The notes under the pieces were generated by a model, which saw nothing but the letters and a program-made list of their open reading frames with translations, made no database searches and was not told the origin of the DNA. Of a stretch of DNA of 64,000 nucleotides, positions 51,417-59,345 are shown one piece after another. The translations under genes and the position numbers were made by a program. The stretch's first letter is position 1, and the number at the start of each line of letters is the position of its first letter. This DNA is from Clostridiaceae bacterium (GTDB lineage Bacteria; Bacillota; Clostridia; Oscillospirales; Butyricicoccaceae), in NCBI GenBank assembly GCA_018383195.1, contig JAGZOP010000004.1:43306-107305 (forward strand). Direction: 5' to 3'.

Positions 51417-52394
51417 ATGGAAAATAAAACAATTCGACGGATTGGCGTCTTAACGAGCGGCGGCGATGCCCCGGGCATGAACGCGGTCATCCGCGCAGTT
51501 GTTCGGACTGCATCTGCAAACAATATCTCTGTGCTTGGCATCCGCCGCGGTTACAGCGGTCTTATCAACGGCGACATTATCGAAATGGCGGCGCGCAGTG
51601 TAGACGGCATCATCCGCAAGGGCGGCACCATGCTGTATACGGCACGCTGTCAGGAAATGCTGACCGAGGAGGGGCTGCAAAAGGCTGCGGATACCTGCAA
51701 GTACCTCGGGATTGACGGCTTGATCTGCATTGGCGGCGACGGTACCTTCCGCGGCGCGCAGGCGCTGTCCCGTAAGGGGGTTCCGTGCATTGGTGTGCCC
51801 GGCACGATTGACAATGATATCGGCTGCTCGGAATACACCATTGGCTTTGATACCGCGTGCAATACTGCGATTGAGTGCATCGACAAGCTGCGCGATACCA
51901 TGCAGTCGCATGAGCGCTGCTCGGTGGTTGAGGTGATGGGTCGCCATGCAGGTCATTTGGCGCTCAATGTCGGCTGTGCGGTAGGTGCAACGGCAACGCT
52001 GCTGCCTGAGCGTGACATTGATTTTGAAACCGATGTGGTTGAGAAGATGCGCGTCGGCCGTATTAAGGGCAGAAATCATCATATTATTATTGTGGCAGAG
52101 GGATATGGTTCGGCGCAGGAGGTTGCAGACCGGATTCATGAGAATACCGGTGTGGATACCCGCGTAACCATCCTTGGACATATTCAGCGCGGCGGTTCTC
52201 CCACTTCTCAGGACCGTGTAATGGCAACCCGCATGGGATATGCAGCAGTGCGTGCGCTGATGGACGGCAAATCGAATCGTGTTGTCGTATTTGATAATAA
52301 TATGGTGACAGACCTCGATATCGAAGAGGGACTGAAGCGCAAAAAGGATTTAAATCAGTGCCTGTTTGAAGCACAGCAAACGGTTGCGATTTAA
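51417..52394 (+). CDS. pfkA: ATP-dependent 6-phosphofructokinase
   Basis: A 325-residue glycolytic kinase. TSGGDAPGMNAVIRAVVR, CIGGDGTFRGAQ (Gly in the position that marks ATP users), GVPGTIDNDI with the catalytic Asp, and VEVMGRHAGHLA are present. TTGGAGGGACACAAG precedes the ATG. It follows dnaE, as in many Firmicutes, though pyk is not next. A PPi-type paralogue lies at 61.4-62.6 kb. Confidence 0.96.
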   Translation: MENKTIRRIGVLTSGGDAPGMNAVIRAVVRTASANNISVLGIRRGYSGLINGDIIEMAARSVDGIIRKGGTMLYTARCQEMLTEEGLQKAADTCKYLGIDGLICIGGDGTFRGAQALSRKGVPCIGVPGTIDNDIGCSEYTIGFDTACNTAIECIDKLRDTMQSHERCSVVEVMGRHAGHLALNVGCAVGATATLLPERDIDFETDVVEKMRVGRIKGRNHHIIIVAEGYGSAQEVADRIHENTGVDTRVTILGHIQRGGSPTSQDRVMATRMGYAAVRALMDGKSNRVVVFDNNMVTDLDIEEGLKRKKDLNQCLFEAQQTVAI

Positions 52395-52411
52395 AATTGA
52401 ACGCAAAGCAG

Positions 52412-52438
52412 GAGGTCGGCATCTGTCGGCCTTTTGTT
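52412..52438 (+). terminator. Terminator after pfkA
   Basis: GGTCGGC / GTCGGCC stem with G-U pairs, loop ATCT, followed by TTTTGTTT. Confidence 0.6.
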
Positions 52439-52457
52439 TATGGAGGTTTTTTACGGA

Positions 52458-53198
52458 ATGGAACATGAGAAAACAGTTTGGATTACCGGAGGGTCGCGTG
52501 GAATTGGCGCGGCTGCGGTACGGGAGTTTGCAGCATGCGGTTGGCGTGTCGCATTCACATACCGCAGTGCACGGCAGGAAGCTGCGGCGCTGGTACAGGA
52601 ACTGACACAAAGCGGTGCGCATGTGATGGCTGTGCAGGGTGATATGGCGGTGCGCGGGGAAGTGGAGCGCTGTGCGGCTGAAATTCATGCTGCATTTGGC
52701 GCGTGCGATGCACTGGTTGTGAACGCAGGGATTGCGCAGCAAAAAATGTTCTGTGACCTGACCGATGATGATTGGCGGCGCATGTTTGCGGTCAATCTGG
52801 ACAGTGCGTTTTATGCGATTCAATCGGTGCTTCCTGACATGGTTGCAGCCAAGTCGGGGTGCATCGTCACAGTATCCTCGGTTTGGGGCGTCACCGGCGC
52901 GTCATGCGAAAGCCATTATGCAGCATCCAAAGCAGCGCTGATCGGACTGACCAAGTCGCTTGCGCTGGAGCTGGGATTGTCAGGCATTCGGGTGAATTGT
53001 GTTGCGCCGGGCGTGATTGATACAGATATGAACGCAATGCACGACGCAGAAACATTGAATGGGCTTGCGGAAGAAACTGCGCTCGGCAGGCTCGGACAGC
53101 CGGAGGAGGTTGCGCGGCTGATTCGCAGCCTGTGCAGTGAGGATACCTCGTTTGTGACCGGACAGGTCATTGCTGCAACCGGCGGATTTATGATTTGA
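52458..53198 (+). CDS. Short-chain dehydrogenase/reductase (FabG-like)
   Basis: A 246-residue classical SDR: NADP motif TGGSRGIGAAAV, NAG (VVNAGIAQQ), catalytic SSVWG...YAASKAALIG with Ser, Tyr and Lys, and VAPGVIDTDM. TGGAGGTTTTTTACGGA sets the ATG at 52458. It resembles 3-oxoacyl-ACP reductases, but no fatty-acid genes are near, so the substrate is open. It is followed 18 bases later by a P-loop kinase-like gene. Confidence 0.88.
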   Translation: MEHEKTVWITGGSRGIGAAAVREFAACGWRVAFTYRSARQEAAALVQELTQSGAHVMAVQGDMAVRGEVERCAAEIHAAFGACDALVVNAGIAQQKMFCDLTDDDWRRMFAVNLDSAFYAIQSVLPDMVAAKSGCIVTVSSVWGVTGASCESHYAASKAALIGLTKSLALELGLSGIRVNCVAPGVIDTDMNAMHDAETLNGLAEETALGRLGQPEEVARLIRSLCSEDTSFVTGQVIAATGGFMI

Positions 53199-53216
53199 CA
53201 GGAGATATTTGCATTT

Positions 53217-53750
53217 ATGGACAAGCAGATTTATATTATCAACGGTGTCGGCGGCGCGGGCAAAGATACGGTTTGCGAACTTGCAGCAGAGCGCTACCGG
53301 GTGCAGAATATCTCCTCGATTACACCAATTGTTGAGATTGCAAAATTTGCAGGCTGGGATGGCGTGAAGACGCCTGCATCGCGCCGTTTGCTTGCGCGAT
53401 TAAAAGAGGTGTTTACCGAGTATAACGACCTCTCCTTTTCGTATTGCATGGAGCAGCTTGCGGCGTTTCGCGCGGGCAATGCGCAGATTCTATTCGTACA
53501 TATCCGTGAGCCGGAGGAAATTGAGCGTTTCCGAAAGGCGGCAGGAGAAAATTGCCGCACGCTGCTGGTGCGCCGTCCGTCGCTTGAAGCGCGTGGGCAG
53601 CTTGGCAACCGTGCAGACGATTCGGTGGAAGAATACCAGTACGATGAGATTTTAGTCAATGATGGAACCGTGGAACAACTGCGGGAAAAAACCTTTGCGC
53701 TGTTGGAACGCAAGCTGAAATGCACCAAGGCTGATAATATGGTAGAATAA
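53217..53750 (+). CDS. P-loop nucleoside/nucleotide kinase-like protein
   Basis: A 177-residue protein with Walker A INGVGGAGKDTVCELA at the N-terminus, a LID-like Arg-rich stretch (LVRRPSLEARGQLGNRADD) and no other clear domain. The fold suggests a small-molecule or nucleotide kinase of the deoxynucleoside-monophosphate-kinase type. ACAGGAGATATTT precedes the ATG. It is likely in the same transcript as the SDR. Specific function unknown. Confidence 0.75.
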   Translation: MDKQIYIINGVGGAGKDTVCELAAERYRVQNISSITPIVEIAKFAGWDGVKTPASRRLLARLKEVFTEYNDLSFSYCMEQLAAFRAGNAQILFVHIREPEEIERFRKAAGENCRTLLVRRPSLEARGQLGNRADDSVEEYQYDEILVNDGTVEQLREKTFALLERKLKCTKADNMVE

Positions 53751-53780
53751 AACCTTTGAATCGATGAACAGGTGAGTAAA

Positions 53781-53969
53781 ATGTTTATTATCACATGCGA
53801 ATGCGGGGAAGAAGTTTTCTGCGATGAAGAGGATCAGACACTGGCGTGGCAGTGCCCCGGATGCGGACAGTGGTATGATCTGTTTGGATGCAGGATTGCA
53901 GATCCGAACGGTGCGCAGCCGCCGCAGCGTGAATATTATTACGAACCGGGCGAACAGGAAGACGACTGA
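53781..53969 (+). CDS. Small zinc-ribbon protein, unknown
   Basis: A 62-residue acidic protein with CECGEEVFC and CPGCGQWYDLFGC, a four-Cys zinc ribbon followed by an acidic tail. The ATG at 53781 fits AGGTGA; the in-frame GTG at 53772 overlaps that site. It lies between the kinase-like gene and degV. No function can be assigned. Confidence 0.75.
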   Translation: MFIITCECGEEVFCDEEDQTLAWQCPGCGQWYDLFGCRIADPNGAQPPQREYYYEPGEQEDD

Positions 53970-53993
53970 TTTTGAGAGAGAGGAGAAAGCGTA

Positions 53994-54878
53994 GTGAATA
54001 AACAACGGATTGCGCTAGTGACAGATTCTTGTGCGGATATTCCCGCTGCGCTGCTGAAAAAGTATCCGATTTACGTGATACCGCTTAAGATTCGCTTCGG
54101 AGACAATGAATATCTGGATGGCGTAACCATTCAGCCCTCAGAAATTTACCGCAGACAGAAAACCGAGCTTCCCAGGACATCCCTGCCGGATGGAGCACTG
54201 ATCGAGGGCACGTTCCGCCGGATCCGCGCGGATGGATATGAAAAAGTGCTTGCAGTGCATCTGTCTGCCGGTCTTAGCGGTACCTATAATATGGTGCGTG
54301 TTATGGGAAGCGATTTTGTGGGTCTTGAGGTTGCTGCATTTGATTCAGGGAGCGGCTCGCTTGGAATCGGACTGACCGTTCTCCAGCTTGCCCGGTATAT
54401 TGAAGAGGGACGCACGTGGACTGAACTGCTGCATGCAGCACCCAAGCTGATTCGGAATACCAAGGTTTTCTTTTGCGTGGATACACTGGAATTTTTGCAG
54501 AAAGGCGGGCGCATCGGCAGGATTACAGCTGTGGCAGGTACTTTGCTGCAGATTAAGCCGATTTTGACCTTCGCGCCGGATGGTCAGCTGGTCAATGTGG
54601 CGAAGGTGCGCGGCAGAAAGCTTGCAATGGATAAAATGGTCCATATGGTGCAGGAATATGAACCGAGAGCGGGACGATATACGATTGCAGTGGCGCATGG
54701 GGATACTCCGGAGGAGTGCAGACAGATCAAGGAGGCGGTGCAGCATGCATTGCCGGCGTATGAAAGCTGCTTTGAAGGAGAGATTGACTGCACGCTGGCG
54801 TCTTATGTCGGTCCGCATCTGCTCGGGGTGGGAATCCAGACCTTGCAGGATGACCTGTTTTCGGAACCTGAAACATAA
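53994..54878 (+). CDS. DegV family fatty-acid-binding protein
   Basis: A 294-residue DegV protein: ALVTDSCADIPAALLKKY at the start, then LSAGLSGTYNMVRVM and the region FLQKGGRIGRITAVAGTLLQIKPIL that forms the lipid-head site. Such proteins (FakB-like) present fatty acids to a kinase; no fakA-like gene is next to it. It starts with GTG at 53994, after GAGAGGAGAAAGC. Confidence 0.9.
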   Translation: MNKQRIALVTDSCADIPAALLKKYPIYVIPLKIRFGDNEYLDGVTIQPSEIYRRQKTELPRTSLPDGALIEGTFRRIRADGYEKVLAVHLSAGLSGTYNMVRVMGSDFVGLEVAAFDSGSGSLGIGLTVLQLARYIEEGRTWTELLHAAPKLIRNTKVFFCVDTLEFLQKGGRIGRITAVAGTLLQIKPILTFAPDGQLVNVAKVRGRKLAMDKMVHMVQEYEPRAGRYTIAVAHGDTPEECRQIKEAVQHALPAYESCFEGEIDCTLASYVGPHLLGVGIQTLQDDLFSEPET

Positions 54879-54936
54879 GATATGCAGAATATTCCAACGT
54901 CTTTTGCCATATTGTTACCCTAAAAGCGCACAGATA

Positions 54937-54945
54937 TGCTATAAT
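54937..54945 (+). promoter_or_regulatory. Extended -10 promoter of the deacetylase gene
   Basis: TGCTATAAT (54937-54945) without a good -35 at 17 bases, followed by a leader of about 100 nt. Confidence 0.55.
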
Positions 54946-55052
54946 AGCATGTGTATTCTCAGACTGGATGCAGGAGCATGACATGGCGGTCAGGCTGCTG
55001 CGCAAATTCGGTTTGAAATCGTATTATTTTATGTGGGAGAAGGTAACAATCT

Positions 55053-56762
55053 ATGAAATGGAAAATTGGCGCTGTGCTGATGGCGCTTGTGTTCTGTCTG
55101 GCAATCGTGCCGCCGCTGGTCAGCGGTGCGGGCGCATGGGACGGAATCGGAGGTTTATTCCGCGGTTCCGGGCATGAGCTTGTTATGCAGGCAGGCAACG
55201 AAAAGGCGGTCGCAGACGGAGAAGCAGCTTCATTTGGCAGCGATGCTTCGGCTGCGGTATACCGCTCGGAGAACGATGATCTGATGGTGCCGGCATCCGG
55301 TTTTGCTAAGGCAATGGAACTGGAATTCAAGGAAGCAGAGGATGCACTGACGTTTGTCAGCGGGAAAACAGAAGTTACCGTTCCAGTTGGCGGCAGCGAA
55401 ATTACCGGCGGAAAAGAAACTGTTGCGGTGTCCAGTCCGGCGACCAATACAGACGGCACGCTGTTTGTTCCGGCGGAAGCGGCTGCGCAGGCGTTAGGTT
55501 GGGGCTATGCTGAGGACGGAGAATACGCAGTGGTCACAACCAAAAAAGAAATCAAGGATAAAACGGTAAAGAAGCTTGCCGAAAAGGCGGAAGAGCTTCT
55601 GGGCGTCCCGCGTGCAGAACTGCTGAAAAATTCCCTGATTTTCCGTGCCGATTCTGATTGCGTCGTGAAAAATGGCGAACAGACCGACCTTGTGGATGAA
55701 GAGGGCAATTATGAGGCGCCGATGGTGGCAAATGAAAAGTATTTCCTGCCGGCAAAGGCGGCGGCGCTTGCATTGGGTGGCAGTGCAGAGCCGCTTGAAG
55801 ACGGCGGCGTAAAGCTGACGGTTGGAAAGAACAGCATTGAACTGACGGCGGACAGCGAAGTAAAGCTGAACGGCAAAAAGTATAAGTCCGAAGAAGGGGA
55901 TGTGCTCAATCAGGATGACGTTACATATATTTCGGCAAGCCTGCTGAGCGGGATGCTGGGATATAAAGAGGCTGGAGAAGGCAATTTGTACATGATCGGT
56001 ACAAAGAGTTTTGCAAACGCAGAAAGCCAGATTGCCTATATGACGGCGCTCGGCGAAACTCTGCCGGATCGCCGCCCGGATATTCCGAAGGCAGACCATT
56101 ATGTGGCGCTCACGTTTGACGACGGTCCGACCGGCGGCTCATCCGGATTGACCGTGCGGCTGCTCAATGGTCTGAAAGAGCGCGGCGCACACGCGACCTT
56201 CTTCATGTGCGGTTATCGCATCAAGGATTTCCACACCCATATGGAGCGATATCTTGCGGAAGGGCACGAACTTGCAAACCATACGATGGACCATCCGGGA
56301 GTCCTGACAAAGAAGGCGTATGACACGATTGTCGAGCAGATTGATTCAAACAGTACGCTGATTGAGTCTTACTGCGGCGAAAAACCGACACTGTTCCGTC
56401 CGGTTGGCGGCGCTATCAATGATGATGTGAAGAAGGCTGCGAAGGAAACCGGCTTGCCGATTATCAACTGGAGCGTCGATACCCTAGATTGGAAGTATCG
56501 CGACGCAGCGCGCATCAAGAGCGTGATTGTGAACGAGGCGAAAGACGGAGATATTGTTTTGATGCACGATCTGCGTGACTGCACGCTCGAAGGTGTGCTC
56601 GGAGCAATCGACGCGCTGCAGGACGAGGGGTATGCATTCGTGACAGTTTCGGAGCTCGCGCGCGTCAAGGGCGTTTCGCTCGAACCGGGTGAGGTGTATA
56701 CCAATCTGCGTGATTCCACGGTTGAGAAAATCAAAAACGGCACCTACGAGGCGCATTATTAA
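55053..56762 (+). CDS. Secreted polysaccharide deacetylase with copper-amine-oxidase-N-like domains
   Basis: A 569-residue exported protein. Residues 1-25 are a signal peptide (GAVLMALVFCLAIVPPLV). Two regions (about 60-170 and 200-310) resemble the copper-amine-oxidase N-terminal/stalk fold (TLFVPAEAAAQALGWGY; YFLPAKAAALALGG). The C-terminal NodB domain has ALTFDDGPTGG, HELANHTMDHPG and LFRPVGGAIND, the metal and catalytic residues of CE4 deacetylases. It probably de-N-acetylates peptidoglycan or another wall glycan. GGGAGAAGG precedes the ATG. Confidence 0.88.
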   Translation: MKWKIGAVLMALVFCLAIVPPLVSGAGAWDGIGGLFRGSGHELVMQAGNEKAVADGEAASFGSDASAAVYRSENDDLMVPASGFAKAMELEFKEAEDALTFVSGKTEVTVPVGGSEITGGKETVAVSSPATNTDGTLFVPAEAAAQALGWGYAEDGEYAVVTTKKEIKDKTVKKLAEKAEELLGVPRAELLKNSLIFRADSDCVVKNGEQTDLVDEEGNYEAPMVANEKYFLPAKAAALALGGSAEPLEDGGVKLTVGKNSIELTADSEVKLNGKKYKSEEGDVLNQDDVTYISASLLSGMLGYKEAGEGNLYMIGTKSFANAESQIAYMTALGETLPDRRPDIPKADHYVALTFDDGPTGGSSGLTVRLLNGLKERGAHATFFMCGYRIKDFHTHMERYLAEGHELANHTMDHPGVLTKKAYDTIVEQIDSNSTLIESYCGEKPTLFRPVGGAINDDVKKAAKETGLPIINWSVDTLDWKYRDAARIKSVIVNEAKDGDIVLMHDLRDCTLEGVLGAIDALQDEGYAFVTVSELARVKGVSLEPGEVYTNLRDSTVEKIKNGTYEAHY

Positions 56763-56773
56763 CACAACCTGTA

Positions 56774-56809
56774 AGACCCTGCAAGGACGATGGATTGTCT
56801 TTGCAGGGT
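56774..56809 (+). terminator. Hairpin after the deacetylase gene
   Basis: GACCCTGCAAGGAC / GTCTTTGCAGGGTC stem (with a G-U pair), followed by ATAAAATTT; no U tract, so partial termination at best. Confidence 0.5.
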
Positions 56810-56855
56810 CATAAAATTTGCAGAAAGAACAACGAACATATTTGAGAGGAATAAA

Positions 56856-57743
56856 ATGATTACTGAGAAAAGAGAAAAACAGATTTTGAGGATGTCGTTT
56901 TTTTCTGGGCTTCTGTTTGCGGTTGCAGAATTTATATTTTCGATATACAGCCATTCGCAATCTGCGCTGACGGATGCGGTTTATGATGCATCGGAACTGG
57001 TTTTTATTGCATTACTCCTGTTTTTAACACCTTTATTTCATAAACCGGTATCCGAAAAACATCCTTACGGATATTTTCAGATTGAGTCCATTTTTGTCAT
57101 CATCAAGGGCGTTATGATGCTGTCTGTGACGATGGGCGTTTCTATGGAAGTTCTGGATTCTGCGCTGTCAGGCGGCAACCCGGTCAACAATGCGCAGGTC
57201 GCAGGATTCCAGTGCTGTTTGGGCGTGGCGAGTATTGTGATTTTCCTGCTGATGAAGCGCTTAAATCGAAATCTATCTTCTCCGACCATAGAGGCAGAGC
57301 TGTTGGGTTGGAAGCTGGATATTTTATATAGCTTGGGTATGGCTGTGGCATTTTTTGTGTCAATACAGCTGGAGCGTACGCCGCTTGGGGTTATCACCCC
57401 TTATTTTGATCAGATTGTTGCAGTTTTTGTCATGGTCTTCATGCTTCCGGAAAGCATTCGAGTTTTATGGAGAGCGGTCAAAGATATTTTCCTGTTTTCT
57501 CCTGATGAAACATTTATGAAGGAGATTAAGGCAATCTGCAATCCGGTTTTGGAGCAATACCGTTTTACTCCGGTCTTTTTTGACATGACAAAGACCGGAC
57601 GGCACCTGTGGGTTGCGGTGTATTTCCGGATTGATACAGGCAGTTTGGCGGTACAGGACTTATCCGATGCCTTGCAGACTATCAATGAAAAGGCGAAAGA
57701 AAAATATCAGGACTGCACTTGTGAACTGATTTTAATTCCATAA
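56856..57743 (+). CDS. Cation diffusion facilitator-like membrane protein
   Basis: A 295-residue protein with about six hydrophobic helices and a C-terminal cytoplasmic domain. TALTDAVYDASEL-type acidic residues (seen as SALTDAVYD) in helix 2 and LGWKLDILYS in helix 5 match CDF positions, but the usual His of the second metal motif is Gly here, so metal specificity may differ or transport may be lost. GAGAGGAATAAA before ATG 56856 decides the start. Ends at a shared terminator. Confidence 0.78.
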   Translation: MITEKREKQILRMSFFSGLLFAVAEFIFSIYSHSQSALTDAVYDASELVFIALLLFLTPLFHKPVSEKHPYGYFQIESIFVIIKGVMMLSVTMGVSMEVLDSALSGGNPVNNAQVAGFQCCLGVASIVIFLLMKRLNRNLSSPTIEAELLGWKLDILYSLGMAVAFFVSIQLERTPLGVITPYFDQIVAVFVMVFMLPESIRVLWRAVKDIFLFSPDETFMKEIKAICNPVLEQYRFTPVFFDMTKTGRHLWVAVYFRIDTGSLAVQDLSDALQTINEKAKEKYQDCTCELILIP

Positions 57744-57777
57744 AAATGCAGACCCCTAAATGGGGTCTGCATTTTTG
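57742..57777. terminator. Bidirectional terminator
   Basis: AAAAATGCAGACCCC / GGGGTCTGCATTTTT perfect stem with loop TAAAT between convergent genes. Confidence 0.94.
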
Positions 57778-57778
57778 C

Positions 57779-59161
57779 TTAGCGGACACATTTGCTGCAT
57801 GGAGTTAAACCACGGGAGCGTGCATCTGCAAGCGTACTTTCGTAATAAGTGCCATTGTTGCAGTTTGGATTGTAATGGTAGCGTTTTCCGGTTTTGGTCA
57901 CATAGATTTTATGAGAAACTACGAGAGGAGTGGGGCTGACCTCAGGTGGGGTGGGAGAGATCGCTGGTGGAGCTGGAACGACAGGCTTGGACGGGGGCGC
58001 AGTATTTTTCTCTGTTGAAATCGTGTAACTGCTGCCGTTGGATACCAGTTTGATTGTGCCATGGAGGTCGGTGCGCCAGACATTGCAGTCAGATAATTTG
58101 GCAAGCGTTTCAGCATGGGGGTGACCGTAAGGATTATTTGAGCCGCAGCTGATGATCACATCCTTGGGGCGCACCGCCTGTAAAAATAGGTCGCTGGTGG
58201 AGGTACGGGAGCCGTGATGACCGACTTTCAGAACATCGCTGCTGAGGTCTGTGCCTGAAGCAAGCATGTCCTGCTCAGACTCGGACTCCGCATCACCGGT
58301 AAAGAGCAGGCGGTTGCTGCCGTGCGTCACCTGAAGAACCAGCGAAGCATTGTTCAAATCTCCGGTTTTGAGCGTGTTCATTACTGTGACATTGGCATCC
58401 CCGAGTTGGTAATGGTCGCCTACGTTCGGTACGGAAAGAGCGACGTTGTTGGCTTCGATGGCGTCCAGCACATCGGAAAATGTGTTGGTGGTTGTGGTAA
58501 CACCGGGCATCAGCACATGATCTACCGGATAGGTATGGATGACATCATCCAGCCCGCCGATATGATCCTCGTGCGGATGGGTGCCAACTGCATAGTTCAG
58601 ATGATTCACGCCGTATTTTTGCAGATCGGATACTACCTGACTGCCCGCAGCGTTGGTACCCGCGTCGATCAGCATGGCTTCGCCATCACTGACAAGAAGA
58701 ATACTGTCTGCCTGACCGACATCCAGATAATAAATTTTCAGAATGCCTGCTGTGTCAGTTGTAATATATACGGTTTGAGTAACGGCATCCCACGAAACAT
58801 CGGCATGCAGCGCCTCGGAAACAAACCGAGCGGGGACAAAGGTACGGTTTCCGATGATCTGCGCGGGTACGTCGAGCGTCTGGGATGCACCGTTGACCGC
58901 GGCGGTCGTGCTGCCGATTTGAATGGAAACCGTGGTATCTGCCTTGGAAGCAGAGGCGGTTGCAGTCGCAGCGTCCCACTGTACATCGGCATCAAGCGCT
59001 TCAAAAATCGAGCGCAGAGGAACCAGCGTGCGTCCGTTTACAATGGTAGGCGGGGCATCGGGGGATAATTTTTGATGGTCCACATAGAGATCGACAGCGT
59101 GAGCGCTGCCAAGCAGCATACAGGCGGACAATGCGTTGCAAAGCAGCTGTTTTAGTTTCAT
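57779..59161 (-). CDS. Secreted ComEC/Rec2-like metallo-hydrolase with stalk domains and a C-terminal Cys/His zinc motif
   Basis: A 460-residue protein: signal peptide (LLCNALSACMLLGSAHA), two copper-amine-oxidase-N-like units (VNGRTLVPLRSIFEALDAD; IGNRTFVPARFVSEALHAD), then a metallo-beta-lactamase domain (DVGQADSILL; THPHEDHIGG; FTGDAESESE; KVGHHGSRTS), a Pro-rich linker and a short Ada-like zinc motif (HYNPNCNNG...PCSKC). Secreted ComEC-type domains are thought to act on nucleic acids or phosphoesters. ACAGGAGAGGGTTTC before the minus-strand ATG at 59161 sets the start. Confidence 0.88.
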   Translation of the reverse strand: MKLKQLLCNALSACMLLGSAHAVDLYVDHQKLSPDAPPTIVNGRTLVPLRSIFEALDADVQWDAATATASASKADTTVSIQIGSTTAAVNGASQTLDVPAQIIGNRTFVPARFVSEALHADVSWDAVTQTVYITTDTAGILKIYYLDVGQADSILLVSDGEAMLIDAGTNAAGSQVVSDLQKYGVNHLNYAVGTHPHEDHIGGLDDVIHTYPVDHVLMPGVTTTTNTFSDVLDAIEANNVALSVPNVGDHYQLGDANVTVMNTLKTGDLNNASLVLQVTHGSNRLLFTGDAESESEQDMLASGTDLSSDVLKVGHHGSRTSTSDLFLQAVRPKDVIISCGSNNPYGHPHAETLAKLSDCNVWRTDLHGTIKLVSNGSSYTISTEKNTAPPSKPVVPAPPAISPTPPEVSPTPLVVSHKIYVTKTGKRYHYNPNCNNGTYYESTLADARSRGLTPCSKCVR

Positions 59162-59191
59162 GAAACCCTCTCCTGTTGTTGTGATATCAGT

Positions 59192-59220
59192 ATCATACCC
59201 CGGAATCGATGGAAAATCAA
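59192..59220 (-). promoter_or_regulatory. Predicted promoter of the ComEC-like gene
   Basis: Minus strand: TTGATT (59220-59215), 17 bases, TATGAT (59197-59192). Confidence 0.6.
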
Positions 59221-59275
59221 GGCATGTAAGCAGAGACGTGCGGATGATTTTTCGGTTTACTTGGATCAAATCATT

Positions 59276-59284
59276 TGCTATACT
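59276..59284 (+). promoter_or_regulatory. Extended -10 promoter of the cbiET gene
   Basis: TGCTATACT (59276-59284); no good -35 at the usual distance. No cobalamin riboswitch was seen in the short leader. Confidence 0.45.
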
Positions 59285-59345
59285 GGATATAGTATCATGA
59301 GTTATTATGCGGTTTTATGCGCTTGCAATACAGGAGGAGATCAAC

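Noticed and set aside
59262..59345. Cobalamin riboswitch before the cbiET gene
   Set aside because: The leader is far too short and no B12-box-like sequence is visible.
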